Origin: a virus
Reading direction: 5' to 3' (one strand)
DNA: 27,271 nt
IMG/VR virus record: IMGVR_UViG_3300028592_000074
Location: 1 to 27,271 of that record
The notes under the pieces are model-generated. The model saw only the letters and a list, made by a program, of their open reading frames with translations, made no database searches and was not told the DNA's origin. This document shows positions 15,608 through 23,145 of this stretch, piece by piece; the stretch's first letter is position 1, and each line of letters starts with the position of its first letter. The translations under genes and the position numbers were made by a program.

Positions 15608-15793
15608 TCAGGGGTTCTTCAAGGTGACCTTGGCGGGCACCTCGCCGTTACCGAACACGGCGCCGTCGGCGACCATGTTGTGCACGTACTCCTTGATGTC
15701 GGCGCGGATCTCCCGGCCCCCCTCGATCCCGAACGTGGTGGTCCAGTCGGCGGGATCCTCGATCTCGATCTCAAGGTGAACAACGACCTTCAT
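15608..15793 (-). CDS. Small conserved-looking acidic protein
   Basis: 61 residues from the ATG at 15793, which overlaps the stop of the upstream gene as ATGA, so translation is probably coupled; GGAAAGG lies about nine bases upstream. The sequence starts with a beta-strand-like 'MKVVVHLEIEIEDPADW', then 'REIRADIKEYVHNMVADG', a probable amphipathic helix, and a final strand. This beta-alpha-beta layout resembles small phage proteins of unknown function in actinophages. No catalytic motif is visible. It forms a two-gene operon with the Cys-rich protein encoded upstream and ends at a strong terminator. Confidence 0.7.
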   Translation of the reverse strand: MKVVVHLEIEIEDPADWTTTFGIEGGREIRADIKEYVHNMVADGAVFGNGEVPAKVTLKNP

Positions 15794-16794
15794 GACGTGG
15801 CCTTTCCACAAAGGAGCTCGGTGTAGCGGCCCCAAGCCTGCTTCTCGTCGTCTGCCAGGGGCGTGCCGTCCGTGTTGATCAACTTGGCCCCCGGACGAGA
15901 CGCGAACCTGCGCATGATCCCGACCGTCGCCACTGCATCCTCCTGGGGCATTCCGGCAGCGATCTCACGTTCAAACCTGGCCTGTTCGTAGGCGGTGATC
16001 TCGGCCGTTTCGGCGTTCGTCCGGTTGTTCTCGTCGACGGCGACGAGGTCGTGCCATGTGCTCATCAGCTGGTCCGCTGACCACGCCTGGGCACCCTGCT
16101 CACCTTCACGCTGGATCCACACCTGCGTCAGGTGGGGCGCGTTCGCAGCGGGGGTGGTTCCCAGGACGCGGCGGATAAGGCCGGTCCGAGTGTCCTTCAG
16201 GCGCAGCACGAGGTCAGGACCGAAGTCGCATCCGCCCTCGTGGCACCCCTGCTTCTCGGTCCTGCCGTGCCCACACTCTGGCGGGCAGTCGATGTTCTCC
16301 TTTTCGGCAGCGTCGACGAGTGCGGTGGTGATGAGTCCCGCGTGGATGTGACTCCAGGTCAGGTTGTTCTCCTGGCACACGCGTTCCTGGGCGGCACCGG
16401 CCGAGGACGCCGTCACAGTCCACATGCGCTCGGCGGGGTGGTCGAGGGTGGGGGCGCACGTGACGCGGTATTCGGCCAGCGCGCGCTCCGCCTGCGCGTA
16501 GACGGCTTCCTCGTCGAAGTCCGGAATGTCGAGCCGGTCCTTCGCGATCTCCAGCGCCTCGGCGTGGTCGAGCTCGACCTGCACCAGCAGCGCCTCGGCG
16601 TGCGCCGTCTCAACGCGCTTGGCCATGATCCGGGCGCAGGTGCCGCACATCCGCTTCCAGGCGGCCTCACCGTCACGGACGGTGGCGTGCATCGTCTTGC
16701 CGCACAGTGCGTTGCGGCCGTAGGTCCAGTCCTCGGCGTAGTGCAGGGCCGTGCCGAAGCTGACGTCGCTCTGCTTGACGATGTTGAGGCGCAT
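15790..16794 (-). CDS. Cys-rich, probably zinc-binding protein of unknown function
   Basis: 334 residues from the ATG at 16794, with AGGGAG six bases upstream. Two Cys clusters are visible. The N-terminal one (His20, Cys31, then Cys50-X2-Cys53) follows the 'LCGK...C-x-x-C' layout of short actinobacterial zinc-ribbon-like proteins. The second has Cys170-X3-Cys174, then Cys184, His185 and Cys189. A long Glu/Ala-rich helix lies at about residues 58-110. The C-terminal part (about 225-330) looks helical. It is not recognised as a known family. It has its own promoter with a palindromic spacer and is divergent from the Tad2-like gene, so it belongs to the moron island rather than the virion operon. 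A host-interaction or regulatory function is a guess from position. Confidence 0.7.
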   Translation of the reverse strand: MRLNIVKQSDVSFGTALHYAEDWTYGRNALCGKTMHATVRDGEAAWKRMCGTCARIMAKRVETAHAEALLVQVELDHAEALEIAKDRLDIPDFDEEAVYAQAERALAEYRVTCAPTLDHPAERMWTVTASSAGAAQERVCQENNLTWSHIHAGLITTALVDAAEKENIDCPPECGHGRTEKQGCHEGGCDFGPDLVLRLKDTRTGLIRRVLGTTPAANAPHLTQVWIQREGEQGAQAWSADQLMSTWHDLVAVDENNRTNAETAEITAYEQARFEREIAAGMPQEDAVATVGIMRRFASRPGAKLINTDGTPLADDEKQAWGRYTELLCGKATS

Positions 16795-16826
16795 GATTGG
16801 CTCCCTGTCTCGAACGTGATAGGTGA

Positions 16827-16856
16827 AGACTAGCCTTAGATGTGGCGGCTAGTCAA
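16827..16856 (-). promoter_or_regulatory. Promoter overlapping ACTAGCC-N11-GGCTAGT palindrome
   Basis: On the minus strand: -35 TTGACT (16851-16856), an 18-base spacer and a -10 TAGTCT (16827-16832). Perfect 7-bp arms ACTAGCC/GGCTAGT (16829-16835 and 16847-16853) overlap both boxes. The core CAxATCTAA between the arms is also found in the promoter at 15537, so the two sites look like copies of one operator. The predicted leader is about 25 bases and contains AGGGAG. Confidence 0.7.
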
Positions 16857-16896
16857 ATCACCGCGCGTCGTCACCACCCGAACAGCGGCAAGCCTT

Positions 16897-16912
16897 TACC
16901 CTGACCTGCGTG
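16897..16912 (+). promoter_or_regulatory. Leaderless promoter of the Tad2-like gene
   Basis: TACCCT (16897-16902), seven bases GACCTGC, then the GTG start codon at 16910. A -10 box at this distance places transcription start at the GTG, so the message would be leaderless. No clear -35 is visible. The same layout recurs at 5432 and 17579. Confidence 0.55.
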
Positions 16913-17173
16913 GACTACTCCGGAGCCATCCATTTCGTCGCCAGCGGAAAACGCGCCCGGCGCCCCTCCTGGCCGGTCGGCGCGTTCCTGATCCTCGTAC
17001 CCGGCTCCACCATCACCGTGGACGCTGACCGGCCACTCGGACAGGCCGCGCCCGAACTGGTCGGCCAGCGGGTGCGCTACAGATCGCACGTCGACTACTT
17101 CGAGAACGGCGAACTGGAACCCTGGCAGTCCGAGAACGACGACCGGAACGCACGCGACTGGGAGATCATCTGA
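16910..17173 (+). CDS. tad2: Tad2-like anti-defence protein (DUF2829)
   Basis: 87 residues from the GTG at 16910. The whole length follows the DUF2829/Tad2 pattern: an N-terminal 'YSGAIHFVASGKRARRPSW', then 'GAFLILVPGS', 'DRPLGQAAPELVGQRVRY', a His-containing 'SHVDYF', 'GELEPWQSENDD' and 'ARDWEII'. Tad2 is a small phage protein that binds and sequesters the cyclic ADP-ribose-type signal of Thoeris defence, and some relatives hold other cyclic nucleotides. The conserved W-G-F-L-VPGS and DW segments are present, so the fold is likely intact; which ligand it binds cannot be read from sequence. It is transcribed from its own promoter, divergent from the Cys-rich gene, and its stop overlaps the next start (TGATG). 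Confidence 0.85.
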   Translation: MDYSGAIHFVASGKRARRPSWPVGAFLILVPGSTITVDADRPLGQAAPELVGQRVRYRSHVDYFENGELEPWQSENDDRNARDWEII

Positions 17174-17559
17174 TGGCCACCAACACCGAAGCCGCCGCCC
17201 TCAAGGCCAGGCGTGCCGCCGCCCGCACTGCCGGGGACGGGCCGCCGGTCACGCCTGTCGCCGTCGGCAAAGACGAGCCCGCCCGGCGCGAGAAGCTGCT
17301 GTTCCACCCCGACGAACCCCGCGCGGTCGCCGAGGCCACCGGCTCCCTGTACGGCACCGGGGCGGGCGAGGCCATGCCCGGATTCACCATCGCCGAAGCC
17401 GACGCCTACGAGACGTTCACCCCCGACCGGTGCACCACGCCCGTCACCCGCGCCAGGTGGACCAAGGGCCAGCACGTACCCACCGAGGTCTACGAGGCGT
17501 ATCTGGCCGCACAGGGGGAGAAGGCTCCGGAGCGCGTCGCCGACGGCGCGGCGAGCTGA
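17173..17559 (+). CDS. Hypothetical protein, coupled to tad2-like gene
   Basis: 128 residues from the ATG at 17173, which shares one base with the stop of the Tad2-like gene, so it is probably translated by coupling. The N-terminal 40 residues are Ala/Arg-rich and likely disordered. The middle has 'LLFHPDEPRAVAEATG' and 'PGFTIAEADAYETFTPDRC', and the C-terminal part 'ARWTKGQHVPTEVYEAYLAAQ' looks helical. I do not recognise the family. Position between an anti-defence gene and fibre-type structural genes leaves both a structural and an accessory role open. Confidence 0.7.
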   Translation: MATNTEAAALKARRAAARTAGDGPPVTPVAVGKDEPARREKLLFHPDEPRAVAEATGSLYGTGAGEAMPGFTIAEADAYETFTPDRCTTPVTRARWTKGQHVPTEVYEAYLAAQGEKAPERVADGAAS

Positions 17560-17578
17560 CCACCCGTTCCACACATGC

Positions 17579-17594
17579 GACGATCACCCGCGTG
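17579..17594 (+). promoter_or_regulatory. Leaderless-start motif
   Basis: GACGAT (17579-17584), seven bases CACCCGC, then GTG at 17592. A CTGACC hexamer 17 bases upstream (17556-17561) is a fair -35. It matches the layout at 5432 and 16897. Confidence 0.45.
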
Positions 17595-17939
17595 GAGGCA
17601 GCGGAGTACCACACCGACGCCGAACTGGGCGGGGCCTGGTCGGCGGTCGTGCAACGCCTCGCCGACAACGGCGGGGTCGCACTCATGCTCTCCGAACCGT
17701 GCACGCTCGACCTGTGGCGCACCAGTCAGGACCCTGTCACCGCCACGCCGACGCTGAGCGTCAACGCCGTCATCGCCGACAACGGCAAGTCCGCGCGCCT
17801 GCACATCACACCCGAACAGCTCGCCACGCTCGGCGTCGGCAGGTTCGAGCACCGGCTCGTCATCAGCGACGCCGTCATCGGGCCGCAGGTGATGGCACGC
17901 GGCTGGTTCACCGTCCGGGGCCGGGTGAGCGACCTGTGA
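17592..17939 (+). CDS. Putative beta-rich structural protein
   Basis: 115 residues from the GTG at 17592, chosen because of the leaderless promoter motif; no ribosome-binding site is present. The sequence is rich in predicted beta strands: 'LSEPCTLDLWR', 'TLSVNAVIADNGKSARLHIT', 'GRFEHRLVISDAVIGPQVMA' and 'RGWFTVRGRV'. This style (short strands, a 'ITPEQLATLGVGRF' turn) is seen in N-terminal domains of phage baseplate and fibre proteins, where a peptide binds the baseplate. I infer a small baseplate or fibre-attachment protein. Its stop overlaps the next start as GTGA. Confidence 0.65.
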   Translation: MEAAEYHTDAELGGAWSAVVQRLADNGGVALMLSEPCTLDLWRTSQDPVTATPTLSVNAVIADNGKSARLHITPEQLATLGVGRFEHRLVISDAVIGPQVMARGWFTVRGRVSDL

Positions 17940-18535
17940 CCGGAATGCTGCACGGCCTGCCCCCACTGTTCCCGCAGCGCGTGGTCCGCGAGGTCGTGCC
18001 CCGTCGCCGCCGCGTCGTCATCGAGCTGTACACCGAAGAGGAGGGGCGCGTGCTCCACATCGTCGAGAACGGCGTCGCCCCGGTCAGCCTGCGCGCGTTC
18101 GCCGAGACCGCCGCGATCACCGGCGCGGGCAACGTGTTCGCCTGCGGCACCAGCGGCACGTGGACGCTCACACCGGCCGCCTGGCGCCTGTCCGGCAAGG
18201 CCTCCCCCGGCGACGTGGTCGAGTGGTCACCGAACCTGCAGCTGCAGGGCGGGCCCGCCGCGTTCGACCTCGCCTCGGTCGTCGATGGCGTGGCGGTGCG
18301 CTGGAAGTCCAGCGGTACGGACACCCCCGCCGCGCTCGGCTCGATGTACGCGCAGGGCGACTACGGCACCGCCCGGCTGCCCGTCCTGCCCTGGCGGGTG
18401 AACGCCGCAGACATCGACGACGACGGCAGGATCACACTCGTGCTCGGCTATCGCGCCGGTGGCGACATGAGCCTGGGGCACGTCAGCGGCGTCTCCCGCA
18501 TCTCACTGTCCAACTTCGGGCCCGTCGACGCGTGA
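17936..18535 (+). CDS. Putative virion/fibre-associated protein of unknown family
   Basis: 199 residues from the GTG at 17936, which overlaps the preceding stop (GTGA); an ATG three codons later is an alternative. The N-terminus is Pro/Arg-rich ('LPPLFPQRVVREVVPRRRR'). The remainder is a mixed beta-rich sequence with Gly/Asp turns, for example 'FACGTSGTWTLTPAAWRLSG', 'DVVEWSPNLQLQGG' and 'DIDDDGRITLVLGYRAGGDM'. No enzyme motif is visible. It lies immediately before the tail fibre and in one translationally coupled run, so a tail-fibre or baseplate partner is the best guess. Confidence 0.65.
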   Translation: MTGMLHGLPPLFPQRVVREVVPRRRRVVIELYTEEEGRVLHIVENGVAPVSLRAFAETAAITGAGNVFACGTSGTWTLTPAAWRLSGKASPGDVVEWSPNLQLQGGPAAFDLASVVDGVAVRWKSSGTDTPAALGSMYAQGDYGTARLPVLPWRVNAADIDDDGRITLVLGYRAGGDMSLGHVSGVSRISLSNFGPVDA

Positions 18536-18544
18536 GGTGACCTC

Positions 18545-21046
18545 GTGACCCTGCCGAACACGCCTACCCGCACGGCGCTGCGCGCCGAGGTCGACGCCGC
18601 GTTCGCCGATGTCGGCGATCGTCTCGACGACCTGGAGGCCGGAAGCGCGCACACGCACACCGCGTCCCAGATCACCGACTTCGACCAGGCCGCCGACGCC
18701 CGCGCCCAACTCAAGATCGATGCGCTGGTAGCGGGGGCGCCGGGCGCGCTGAACACCCTTGACGAGATCGCGGCCGCTCTCGGTGACGACGGGAACTTCG
18801 CGGCCACCATCACCAACGCGCTGACCGCGCTCACCACGGCGGTGAACACCAAGCAGGACGCGCACGCCAACCTGACCGGCGTGTCCAGTGTCGGCACCGT
18901 CAACGAGATGATCGTCTTCCGCTACGGCGGGGCCTGGGTACGCCGCACGCTCGCCGAGTTCACGGCGATGCTCGGCATCACCGGGGGCGCTGGCGTGTCC
19001 GAGCCGCTGTTCGACATCGAGGCCAACGGCGCGATCGCCGACGGCACCACCGACAACTACACGGCGATCCTGGCCACCTGGAACGCGCTGCGGACGTATG
19101 CGAAGACCGGCAGCCTGTACGGCCCGTCGATCGGCACCTACCGGTGTGTGCTCACGCCGGAGCGTGTGCAGGTGTGGCCGGACAAGCAGTTCGCGGCGTT
19201 CCCGATCCCGATGGTGCCGCGCACCGAGACCAACCCGAAGCACACGTTCGGCATCCGTGGCGTCGGCAACGCCTACAACGTGCGCACCGCGAACCTGGGC
19301 GGTGACTCCGCCCAGGTCAACTCCGCCACGGTCTTCTTCTTCGACTACGATCCGGCCGATTTCGCCTGGGACGCCACGGACGGGCATCCGTCCATCTTCG
19401 GTGCCCCTGACGCCGACGCGACCGACCCCGTCGGCAACACCTTCTCGAACCTGGGTTTCACGGTCCGCGACGTCATCTTCCGCAGCCCGGACAATCCCAG
19501 TCTGTGCGTGCTGAACCTGGAGCAGGTGAGCACATGCCTGCTGGACAGCGTCCGGTTCGACGTCGAGACCGTGCTGGACTTCCTGCCGGAGCCGACCCGC
19601 CCGACCGGGTGCGCGCTGCTGTTGCCGCGCAGCAACAACAACGTGGCGATCGACGTCAACCGGCTGGTCGTCGAGGGCTACTACGCGGGCATCCCGCTGA
19701 CCGAGCATCTGATGCTGACCACGGCGATCGTGCTGGCGTGCAAGATCGGCGTGTTCACCCGCCGCCCGTGCTCGCACATCGGTGTCGTGAGTGGACAGCT
19801 GAAGATCGAACAGTGTCCGTGGGGTTTCGCCGGGTACGCGCCGGACGGTGTCGGCCCGAACCTGGGTGTGGTCGATTTCAGGGGCGGCGTCTTCCGGATC
19901 AACGCCGTCGACTTCGAGCACTACGGCTACGACGGCGATCCCGCCCGCGCCTGGCGTTATACCCCCAACGGGTATGCGAACGTGCTGGACCGCAACAACA
20001 ACTTCATCGGCACCGTCGCGGCCATGTACGTGATCAACTCAGAGAACCCGCCGGTCGGCACCACCAACAACGCGACGATCTACGTGCGCGGCAACTCCGG
20101 CGTCAACTCGCCGATCGCGGCGTACCGCATCCACGATCACACCGTGGCGATGACCCGCGTGCTGGGCGGAGTGCCGTCCAACCCGCCGCTTGCGCCCCCG
20201 AACGCGCCCACCATCGGCGTCGCGACCGCCGGTGTCGAGTCCGTGCAGATCACGTTCACCCCGGCCGGTGCCGGTGAGCCCGCCGACGACTACACCGCGA
20301 CCGCCTACAACGGATCGAACGTGGCCGTGGGCACGAACGACGGCGCGACCAGCCCGATCACCGTGTCCGGGCTGGTCGCCGGGGTCGCGGTGACCGTCAA
20401 GGTCAAGGCGAACAACATTATCGGCAGCTCGGCCGAGTCCGCCGCGTCGAACTCCGTCACCCCGACCGCACCGGCCGGTCTGCCCGCCGACAACTTCGAC
20501 GGCGCCGACACGGGCAGCCTCGGCACCTCCAGCTCCGGCCACGCATGGCTGGGCGATCCGGCCGGGACATGGGAGCGCAAGAGCAACAAGGCGGAGGCGA
20601 ACACCACCGGTACCGCGTGGAACCCCGCGTGGCTCGCGGTCGGCCAGAACGACTACCGGGTGCGGGCCGAGACCCCGCACGACCCCGGTGAGTGGGGCCT
20701 GTGTGCTCGCGTGGTCGACGACCAGAACTTCTACTACCTCGACTACCAGTACGACAGTGCCGCCAGCGGCATCGTCACCCTGTACAAGCGGGTGGGCGGA
20801 TCGCTGACACAGATGGCGAGCGAGACGGTCGCCGGTCTCACCGCAGGCGTGACGATGCGCCTGCAGCTGCTGGTGAATGGGGATCAGATCACCGCGTACG
20901 CCAACCGGGCGGTGGACGCGGACAACGTGATCGGGGCGCCGGTCACCGACGCGACGTTCGCCGCCGGTGGCGGTGCGGGCATCGTGTCGCTGGTGGTCAC
21001 GACCCCGCACGTGACGATCGACAACTTCGAGGTGTTGGCGCCGTGA
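18545..21046 (+). CDS. Tail fibre/tail spike with beta-helix-like, FN3 and C-terminal sugar-binding-like domains
   Basis: 833 residues from the GTG at 18545, with GAGGTG upstream. Domains in order: a helical N-terminus, then the classic phage fibre repeat (about 34-95) with 'HTHTASQITDF' and 'GAPGALNTLDEIAAALGDDG'. A long body (about 158-540) begins 'FDIEANGAIADGTTDN', as in pectate-lyase-like right-handed beta-helix spikes. A fibronectin type III domain spans about 550-643 ('PPNAPTIGVATAG' to 'NSVTPTAPA'). The C-terminal roughly 185 residues open with 'DNFDGADTGSLG' and have a concanavalin/laminin-G-like strand pattern. It should recognise, and perhaps cut, a cell-surface polysaccharide. Its stop overlaps the next start (GTGA). 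Placement between capsid and connector genes is unusual. Confidence 0.85.
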   Translation: MTLPNTPTRTALRAEVDAAFADVGDRLDDLEAGSAHTHTASQITDFDQAADARAQLKIDALVAGAPGALNTLDEIAAALGDDGNFAATITNALTALTTAVNTKQDAHANLTGVSSVGTVNEMIVFRYGGAWVRRTLAEFTAMLGITGGAGVSEPLFDIEANGAIADGTTDNYTAILATWNALRTYAKTGSLYGPSIGTYRCVLTPERVQVWPDKQFAAFPIPMVPRTETNPKHTFGIRGVGNAYNVRTANLGGDSAQVNSATVFFFDYDPADFAWDATDGHPSIFGAPDADATDPVGNTFSNLGFTVRDVIFRSPDNPSLCVLNLEQVSTCLLDSVRFDVETVLDFLPEPTRPTGCALLLPRSNNNVAIDVNRLVVEGYYAGIPLTEHLMLTTAIVLACKIGVFTRRPCSHIGVVSGQLKIEQCPWGFAGYAPDGVGPNLGVVDFRGGVFRINAVDFEHYGYDGDPARAWRYTPNGYANVLDRNNNFIGTVAAMYVINSENPPVGTTNNATIYVRGNSGVNSPIAAYRIHDHTVAMTRVLGGVPSNPPLAPPNAPTIGVATAGVESVQITFTPAGAGEPADDYTATAYNGSNVAVGTNDGATSPITVSGLVAGVAVTVKVKANNIIGSSAESAASNSVTPTAPAGLPADNFDGADTGSLGTSSSGHAWLGDPAGTWERKSNKAEANTTGTAWNPAWLAVGQNDYRVRAETPHDPGEWGLCARVVDDQNFYYLDYQYDSAASGIVTLYKRVGGSLTQMASETVAGLTAGVTMRLQLLVNGDQITAYANRAVDADNVIGAPVTDATFAAGGGAGIVSLVVTTPHVTIDNFEVLAP

Positions 21047-21654
21047 CGATCCTGACGCTGAAGGACCTCAACCACTTCATGAACAGTCCGAGGTGGACGA
21101 CCGAGCAGGAGATGACGATCACCCGGATCATCGCAGGGGTCGAAAGCAGCCTGGAGGGTAGCCTGTCCGGCGCGTACATCACACCCAGGCAGATGTTCGA
21201 GGTCGCGCCGATCCTGCGCAGCGGACTGCTCGCCACCCGGCAGCCGGTTGCCTCCGTACAGGAGATCGACGGCGTCACCGTCGACGAGACCCATCCACTC
21301 GCTTCGCCGTGGATTCTCACCGAACACCGTCTGCGCCGCACTGACACTCTCACCCCGCCGTCCGGTCTGCTGACCCTGCCGAGCCTGTCGAGCGCCTGGG
21401 GCACCGGCAACCTGCCCAGTGTCGAGAACGTCGGGCAGGCCACCGTGAAGTACATGGGCGGCTGGGGTGACGACCCGGCGCTCGCGCTCGCGATGCTCAA
21501 CAAGTGCGCGGCGATCACCAACAACCGTTACAGCGACGCCATCGTCGTCAACGGCACCGACAGTGAGAACGCGCCCCGGCCGCAGCGTGAGACGTGGTCG
21601 AAGGACGAACTGGAACCGCTGGGGATCTACCGCAACATCGGGGCGAAACGCTGA
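21043..21654 (+). CDS. Head-tail connector (adaptor) protein
   Basis: 203 residues from the GTG at 21043, overlapping the fibre stop. The N-terminus 'ILTLKDLNHFMNSPRW' followed by a helical stretch ('MTITRIIAGVESSLEGSLSG') and a middle strand region ('PVASVQEIDGVTV') is the layout of gp6/gp15-type adaptors that sit under the portal. The C-terminal helix 'PALALAMLNKCAAITNNRYSD' also fits. It would form the ring that joins the portal to the neck. The next gene shares one base (TGATG), so these connector genes are translationally coupled. Confidence 0.72.
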   Translation: MTILTLKDLNHFMNSPRWTTEQEMTITRIIAGVESSLEGSLSGAYITPRQMFEVAPILRSGLLATRQPVASVQEIDGVTVDETHPLASPWILTEHRLRRTDTLTPPSGLLTLPSLSSAWGTGNLPSVENVGQATVKYMGGWGDDPALALAMLNKCAAITNNRYSDAIVVNGTDSENAPRPQRETWSKDELEPLGIYRNIGAKR

Positions 21655-22160
21655 TGTCCGCGCGCACCGAATTCAAGGTCAGCTACGACAGGGCGATCTT
21701 CAGTCGTGCCCGGCGCAAGCTGGCCGACATGTCCTTGCGCGCGCAGAACGTCGCGCCCGCCTGGGATGTGTTCCTGGACTGGTTCACCGACGGCAACCGC
21801 AAGCAGTTCGGCAGCCAGGGCAGGTACTGGCGCACCCCCTGGCGGGAACTGAAGCCGCGTACGGTCGCGCAGAAACGCCGCGACGGCTGGACCGGCGACA
21901 TCCTGGTGCGTGAAGGTGAGCTGCGCCGCGCCGTGTCGGATCGGCCGATGCAGCTCGAACGCCTTGGCGCGCACGACATGTCCGCCGGGACCAGGCTGCA
22001 CTACGCGGGATACCACCATCGCGGTGCGCCCCGGGCGAACATCCCTCGGCGTCCACTGTGGAACGCGCGCGCGATCACGGAAGGCGGTGCTGCCACTTCG
22101 GCGGTCAAGTCGTGGATCGTCAGCGGCACGCCCCGCGTCAGCGAACGCAAGGCGAGGTGA
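21654..22160 (+). CDS. Phage virion morphogenesis / neck protein (Mu gpG or P2 gpS-like)
   Basis: 168 residues from the ATG at 21654. Recognisable pieces are 'FGSQGRYWRTPWRELKPRTV', 'AQKRRDGW', 'LVREGELRRAVSD', a 'LHYAGYHHRGAP' segment, and 'NIPRRPLW'. This order (substituted 'W-x-x-L-x-x-x-T', 'L-x-x-x-G-x-L-x-x-x', 'YAxxHxxG', 'IPRR') is that of the virion-morphogenesis/tail-completion family of contractile phages. It would act at the head-tail joint. It follows the connector gene by a one-base overlap and precedes a putative tail terminator gene by 4 bases. Confidence 0.78.
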   Translation: MSARTEFKVSYDRAIFSRARRKLADMSLRAQNVAPAWDVFLDWFTDGNRKQFGSQGRYWRTPWRELKPRTVAQKRRDGWTGDILVREGELRRAVSDRPMQLERLGAHDMSAGTRLHYAGYHHRGAPRANIPRRPLWNARAITEGGAATSAVKSWIVSGTPRVSERKAR

Positions 22161-22164
22161 GCGC

Positions 22165-22791
22165 GTGCGCGGAGCCGACGGTGTCCGGGATCAGCTGACA
22201 GAGCTGTTCGCGAGCGACATGCCGCGCCGGATCGAACTCCTGCGGGTGGCGCGTGGCTGGGGTGCCGAGACGATGCCGGACGTGGACGTGTTCCTGTCCG
22301 GCGACGTGCCGGACTCGGAGCTGAGTTCCGCCAAGGGGCACAGGGTGTGGCTGGTGGTGGTCAACCCGCGTCTCATCCGGATAGTCGCCACCGGCGACTT
22401 CTCCTCCGCCGGTGACGCCGAGTACCACAGCACCTACTCGTGCCGTGTGTTCATCCGTACCAAGGGTGAGGACTGGCAGCTGTCCGAGCAGGCACGCGAC
22501 CACATCGCCGAGGCCGCCCGCGCGACCCTGCTGCAGTACCCGTCGCTGTCCACCACGCCCGGCGAGACCGGCTACCGGCTGGTGCAGGCCACCTACAACG
22601 AGGATTACGGCCTCCCGGCCCGCGTGGCGAACAACCAGGGCGCGTGGGCGGCGGCCATCCTGACCGTGGATGTGCTCGCCGAGGAGTGCGTGGACGACGG
22701 CTCGACGCTGCCGTCGGTGGGTGAGGCGCAGGAAGTGGACGTCGCCACCCTTGCGGTAGGTGCGACCGAACCGATGAACGGAGAGACATGA
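22165..22791 (+). CDS. Putative tail terminator / minor tail protein
   Basis: 208 residues from the GTG at 22165, preceded by GCGAGG; a GTG at 22158 is out of frame. The sequence has an N-terminal helix ('VRDQLTELFASDMPRRIELL'), a beta-rich core ('HRVWLVVVNPRLIRIVATGD', 'STYSCRVFIRTKG') and a helix with 'IAEAARATLLQYPSL'. This matches the general plan of tail-terminator proteins, which cap the tail tube at the neck. The assignment rests on plan and gene order (connector, morphogenesis protein, this gene, then sheath) more than on a motif. Its stop overlaps the next start as ATGA. Confidence 0.6.
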   Translation: MRGADGVRDQLTELFASDMPRRIELLRVARGWGAETMPDVDVFLSGDVPDSELSSAKGHRVWLVVVNPRLIRIVATGDFSSAGDAEYHSTYSCRVFIRTKGEDWQLSEQARDHIAEAARATLLQYPSLSTTPGETGYRLVQATYNEDYGLPARVANNQGAWAAAILTVDVLAEECVDDGSTLPSVGEAQEVDVATLAVGATEPMNGET

Positions 22792-23051
22792 CGCGGGCGA
22801 AGAAGCAGACGTTGTTCAACCCGAACCCCACTCCGATGGTGTTCGACGGCGAGGGACGGGTGGTCGCCGGTGGCGAGCGGGTAGAGGTCGACAGGGTCGG
22901 CGAGGTGGCCCAGGAGGCGATCGATCACGGCCTGCTCGTGCTGGAGAAGGCCGACAAGGAAGACCTGCCCGAGCATGCGATGGTTCCGGCGGACGACGAG
23001 GCTTCCACGGTCAAGGCATCCGGCGCGTCCGCGCCGAAGAAGCCCGCCTGA
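22788..23051 (+). CDS. Small hypothetical protein before tail sheath
   Basis: 87 residues from the ATG at 22788, which overlaps the preceding stop (ATGA). The first part 'TLFNPNPTPMVFDGEGRVVAGGERVEVDRV' resembles a short beta-barrel-like turn-rich segment; the end is Ala/Lys-rich and likely disordered. Small proteins of this kind, with an 'NPxPxPxxF/YDxxGxxVxxGE' opening, occur just before sheath genes in actinobacterial contractile tails. The function is unknown. A 94-base gap with a palindrome separates it from the sheath gene. Confidence 0.65.
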   Translation: MTRAKKQTLFNPNPTPMVFDGEGRVVAGGERVEVDRVGEVAQEAIDHGLLVLEKADKEDLPEHAMVPADDEASTVKASGASAPKKPA

Positions 23052-23100
23052 GGTGCCATGATTCGATCAGCGCGCGGCGCGCGTCGCAAACCATTAATGC

Positions 23101-23121
23101 TAGCCGGAGAACCACCGGCAA
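23101..23121. promoter_or_regulatory. Palindrome upstream of sheath gene
   Basis: TAGCCG-N9-CGGCAA, an imperfect member of the 21-bp palindrome family at 6522, 13734, 15542 and 16829, with GCCGG-N7-CCGGC arms. The flanking hexamers (ATGCTA, AAGGCA) are poor promoter boxes. It may be an operator or a small mRNA hairpin in front of a highly expressed gene. Confidence 0.35.
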
Positions 23122-23145
23122 GGCAACCCGAAGAAGGGACCTCCC

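Noticed and set aside
15243-15610. CRISPR-like repeats from the two similar GC-rich hairpins
   Set aside because: There are only two copies, in inverted orientation, with a gene between. Each is a terminator hairpin.
22154-22167. 14-base GAGGTGAGCGCGTG shared with 26111-26124
   Set aside because: Both are ribosome-binding site plus GTG start regions. Common translation signals explain the identity.
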